Below, piece by piece: positions 5,015 through 6,854 of a stretch of DNA of 6,854 bases (position 1 is the stretch's first letter; the number at the start of each line of letters is the position of its first letter). Source of the DNA: Treponema sp. (GTDB taxonomy: Bacteria > Spirochaetota > Spirochaetia > Treponematales > Breznakiellaceae). The stretch lies in NCBI GenBank assembly GCA_031283905.1, contig JAITAW010000152.1, positions 1-6,854 of the forward strand. The letters are read 5' to 3'. Both the position numbers and the translations under genes were made by a program. A model generated the notes under the pieces. It made no database searches and was not told the DNA's origin. It saw nothing but the letters and a program-made list of their open reading frames with translations.

Positions 5015-6607
5015 CTATTGCGGTTGTTGCCGTCCAAGCCAGGCGTCTGCGGCCAATTGCGAGGCGTTGTCCGCCAAGACGAATGCATCAACAAAGCCGC
5101 GTACATTCTTGCCGGCGGCGATCAGGAGCGTCGCCGCAGTACAAGCGCACGTATAGGCGTCAAATGAAGCGGCGTTGTCTATGGCGCCAAAGTTTTTTTT
5201 CATATGCTCCATGAGCTTTGTGCGCCATACGCGCCCCGCGATGCCGGCGCACAAGCCGGCAAGGAGATCGCCTGAACCGCCTGAGCCGAGTACGGGCGTC
5301 ATGCCGTCAACAACGCCTATTCTGCCGTCTTCAGCCGCAATAAACATGACATGACTTTTAAAGAGAACGACCGCTTTTTTCTCATGAGCCGTCTTTTTGA
5401 GAATAGGAATAGGATTAGCGAGGATTTCTTCTTTCGATGCCCCTGAAAAGGCGGAAAATTCCCCGACGTGGGGCGTGAGAATGGTTTTGCCATTAAATTG
5501 CGCCGCCACATCTTTTGCGAGACAGATGGCATCGGCGTCCAATACGAGCGGGATGTCCTGTTCAATCGCCTTTTGCAATGCCGGAAGCCGCATGGAGTCT
5601 CTGCCCCAGCCCGGACCCACAAGCAACGCATCCGGAGGGAAGCGCGTTTCAACAGAAGGAATGTCCGGCGCGACCATGACGCCTCCTGAAGAAGAGGCCA
5701 CAATGGGGTAAATGTCCTCATCAACCAGCAATCGGATGAGTCCGGCGCCGGAAGCCTCCGCGCCCCGCGCCGCAATGCGAGCGGCGCCGGTTGCGCCTAT
5801 TGATCCGGCGTGTATTTCAACGACCCCGCGGCTGTATTTATAGGCGTCCGGTTGTATCATCGGGATATTTCGGTTTTCTGTCTCCCAATCAAGCAGTTCC
5901 GCTTCCGCGTAAGCGTCCATAAGCGCCTGAGGAAAAATTCCATCAACGCTGATGATCGTACCCGCAAACGGGCGGGCTGCGGGCGTGTAAAGGCATAGTT
6001 TCAGCGGTTCTATGGCAAGTGTTGCGTCAGCCCTGACGATGGGCATACTGTTATTCCAGCCGTCAAAATTGCCGGAAGGCATGTCAATGGATATTTTTCT
6101 TGCATGTTTTACTTCGTTGATGACGCTTACCATTTCTGCGGCTTGGTTTTTTATCGCTCCCTCTAAACCGGATCCGGTCACTCCATCAAGGATAATGTCG
6201 AAGGTCTCAAGTTTTTCTCTATATTGAGAAGAGGGCAGGGCGGCGTTCCACACCAGAAAGGGGACATTCATTTTAACAAGGGATATAAATGCTTGCGAAT
6301 GAGGCGTCTGCGGACATGAAACATCCGGCGTCTTTTTGAGGATCAGAAGCGCATCGTCCGCCTTGCCCCGCAAAATGAGCGACCTCACCATCGCCATAGC
6401 GTCCGCCCCGTTGTTTCCAGAGCCGGCAAAAACGATAATTTTTGGTTTCCTCTGAAATAACGTTGGAAAAGCGTGGACAAGACGAGATGCGGCTGTGCGT
6501 CCGACCGCTTCAATAAGCGCGAAAGCATTCAAGCCCCACGATGTGGAGGCTTCTTTATCAAGTTGAGCCGCCGCCTTAGCGGAAACCAATTTCTTGTTAC
6601 TCATCAT
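5015..6607 (-). CDS. nnr: Bifunctional NAD(P)H-hydrate epimerase / ADP-dependent NAD(P)H-hydrate dehydratase
   Basis: Metabolite-repair enzyme (YjeF type) that epimerises and dehydrates damaged, hydrated NADH and NADPH back to the active cofactors in the cytosol. It has 530 residues, the usual length for the fused form. The N-terminal epimerase domain (about 1-235) carries VFAGSGNNGADAMAM (59-73), LDGVTGSGLEG (140-150) and SIDMPSG (173-179). The nucleotide loop usually reads GNNGGDG, so Ala replaces Gly at 68 and 70. The C-terminal dehydratase domain (about 255-525) carries the SGAG region (286-289), LVGPGWGRD (329-337), LDADAI (356-361), LTPHVGE (377-383) and GSGGSGDLLAG (441-451), with the probable catalytic Asp447. 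Two adjacent ATG codons (6607 and 6604) are possible starts. Both overlap the end of the upstream gene, and no strong ribosome site is seen, which points to translational coupling. Confidence 0.95.
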   Translation of the reverse strand: MMSNKKLVSAKAAAQLDKEASTSWGLNAFALIEAVGRTAASRLVHAFPTLFQRKPKIIVFAGSGNNGADAMAMVRSLILRGKADDALLILKKTPDVSCPQTPHSQAFISLVKMNVPFLVWNAALPSSQYREKLETFDIILDGVTGSGLEGAIKNQAAEMVSVINEVKHARKISIDMPSGNFDGWNNSMPIVRADATLAIEPLKLCLYTPAARPFAGTIISVDGIFPQALMDAYAEAELLDWETENRNIPMIQPDAYKYSRGVVEIHAGSIGATGAARIAARGAEASGAGLIRLLVDEDIYPIVASSSGGVMVAPDIPSVETRFPPDALLVGPGWGRDSMRLPALQKAIEQDIPLVLDADAICLAKDVAAQFNGKTILTPHVGEFSAFSGASKEEILANPIPILKKTAHEKKAVVLFKSHVMFIAAEDGRIGVVDGMTPVLGSGGSGDLLAGLCAGIAGRVWRTKLMEHMKKNFGAIDNAASFDAYTCACTAATLLIAAGKNVRGFVDAFVLADNASQLAADAWLGRQQPQ

Positions 6608-6854
6608 CTTTAAGAAATTTATCAGTTCTCCACCATACCAGCTTGGCTTCCCAATCGCTTATCAGCATTGCGGATAAAATGCCTTCTCGTGATAAATTAA
6701 AGGCGTTGAACTGCAATTCGTCCATGTCCACTCTGATGTTGCCCTGATGTTGGACACCGTTTGATTCCCTCGTATCCAAAATTAAAAGAGCGTACCCCTC
6801 TTCTTCGGGGAAATATAAAAACACCCGCTCATCTTCCGTGATTCCCAAAAGCGT
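6597..6854 (-). CDS. Unrecognised protein, C-terminal part only (runs off the window)
   Basis: An open minus-strand frame enters from the right edge and ends at TAA (6597-6599), overlapping the start of nnr by 11 nt in an ATGATGAGTAA arrangement. The visible 85 or so residues are acidic and contain VFLYFPEEEGYALLILDTRE, the middle part NIRVDMDELQFNAFNLSREG, and the tail DWEAKLVWWRTDKFLKDDE. I see no signal peptide, membrane helix or catalytic motif in this part, and I cannot assign a family. A TTG at 6848 could be a start, but the frame stays open to the edge, so the true start is probably outside. The overlap suggests an operon with nnr, with this gene first. Confidence 0.6.
   Translation of the reverse strand, partial: TLLGITEDERVFLYFPEEEGYALLILDTRESNGVQHQGNIRVDMDELQFNAFNLSREGILSAMLISDWEAKLVWWRTDKFLKDDE

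Overview
The window looks like chromosomal DNA of a spirochaete, most probably a Treponema of the termite-gut kind. I infer this from the overall flavour: base composition near 50% GC by eye, a secreted beta-barrel-like protein of treponemal style, decayed insertion sequences, and intergenic tandem repeats. No marker gene is present, so this placement is tentative.

Left part (1-1446): no intact gene. It opens with two perfect stem-loops (44-79 and 89-128). Two broken transposases follow, back to back. On the minus strand (653 down to about 225) is the N-terminal region of an rve/DDE integrase-type transposase, interrupted by one in-frame TGA. On the plus strand (about 670-1446) is the C-terminal half of an IS4-type transposase with at least three frameshifts and swapped catalytic residues. 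The two fragments meet at about 653-675, and each lacks the part that should lie across that junction.

Middle part (1447-3471): a run of short A-rich repeats leads directly into the start codon of a 297-residue exported protein, probably an outer-membrane beta-barrel (1526-2419, +). The 218-bp gap after it holds what looks like the C-terminal scrap of a PfkB-type sugar kinase and a pair of 21-bp direct repeats. A short-chain dehydrogenase/reductase (SDR) follows on the minus strand (2638-3471); its usual catalytic Ser is not at the expected position.

Right part (3472-6854): a four-unit tandem repeat (about 61 bp per unit, each unit with a TATAAT and imperfect inverted arms) fills the space between the divergent SDR and a D-Ala-D-Ala carboxypeptidase (3792-5000, +). 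That gene converges, 14 bp apart, on a bifunctional NAD(P)H-hydrate repair enzyme (5015-6607, -). The latter overlaps by 11 nt the 3' end of an unrecognised gene that runs off the right edge, so the two look translationally coupled.

Functionally the intact genes are housekeeping or envelope genes: peptidoglycan trimming, metabolite repair, a redox enzyme and a surface protein. I found no defence island, CRISPR array, toxin-antitoxin pair or biosynthetic cluster. The points of interest are the tandem repeat, the repeat-embedded start codon, and the layers of decayed genes.
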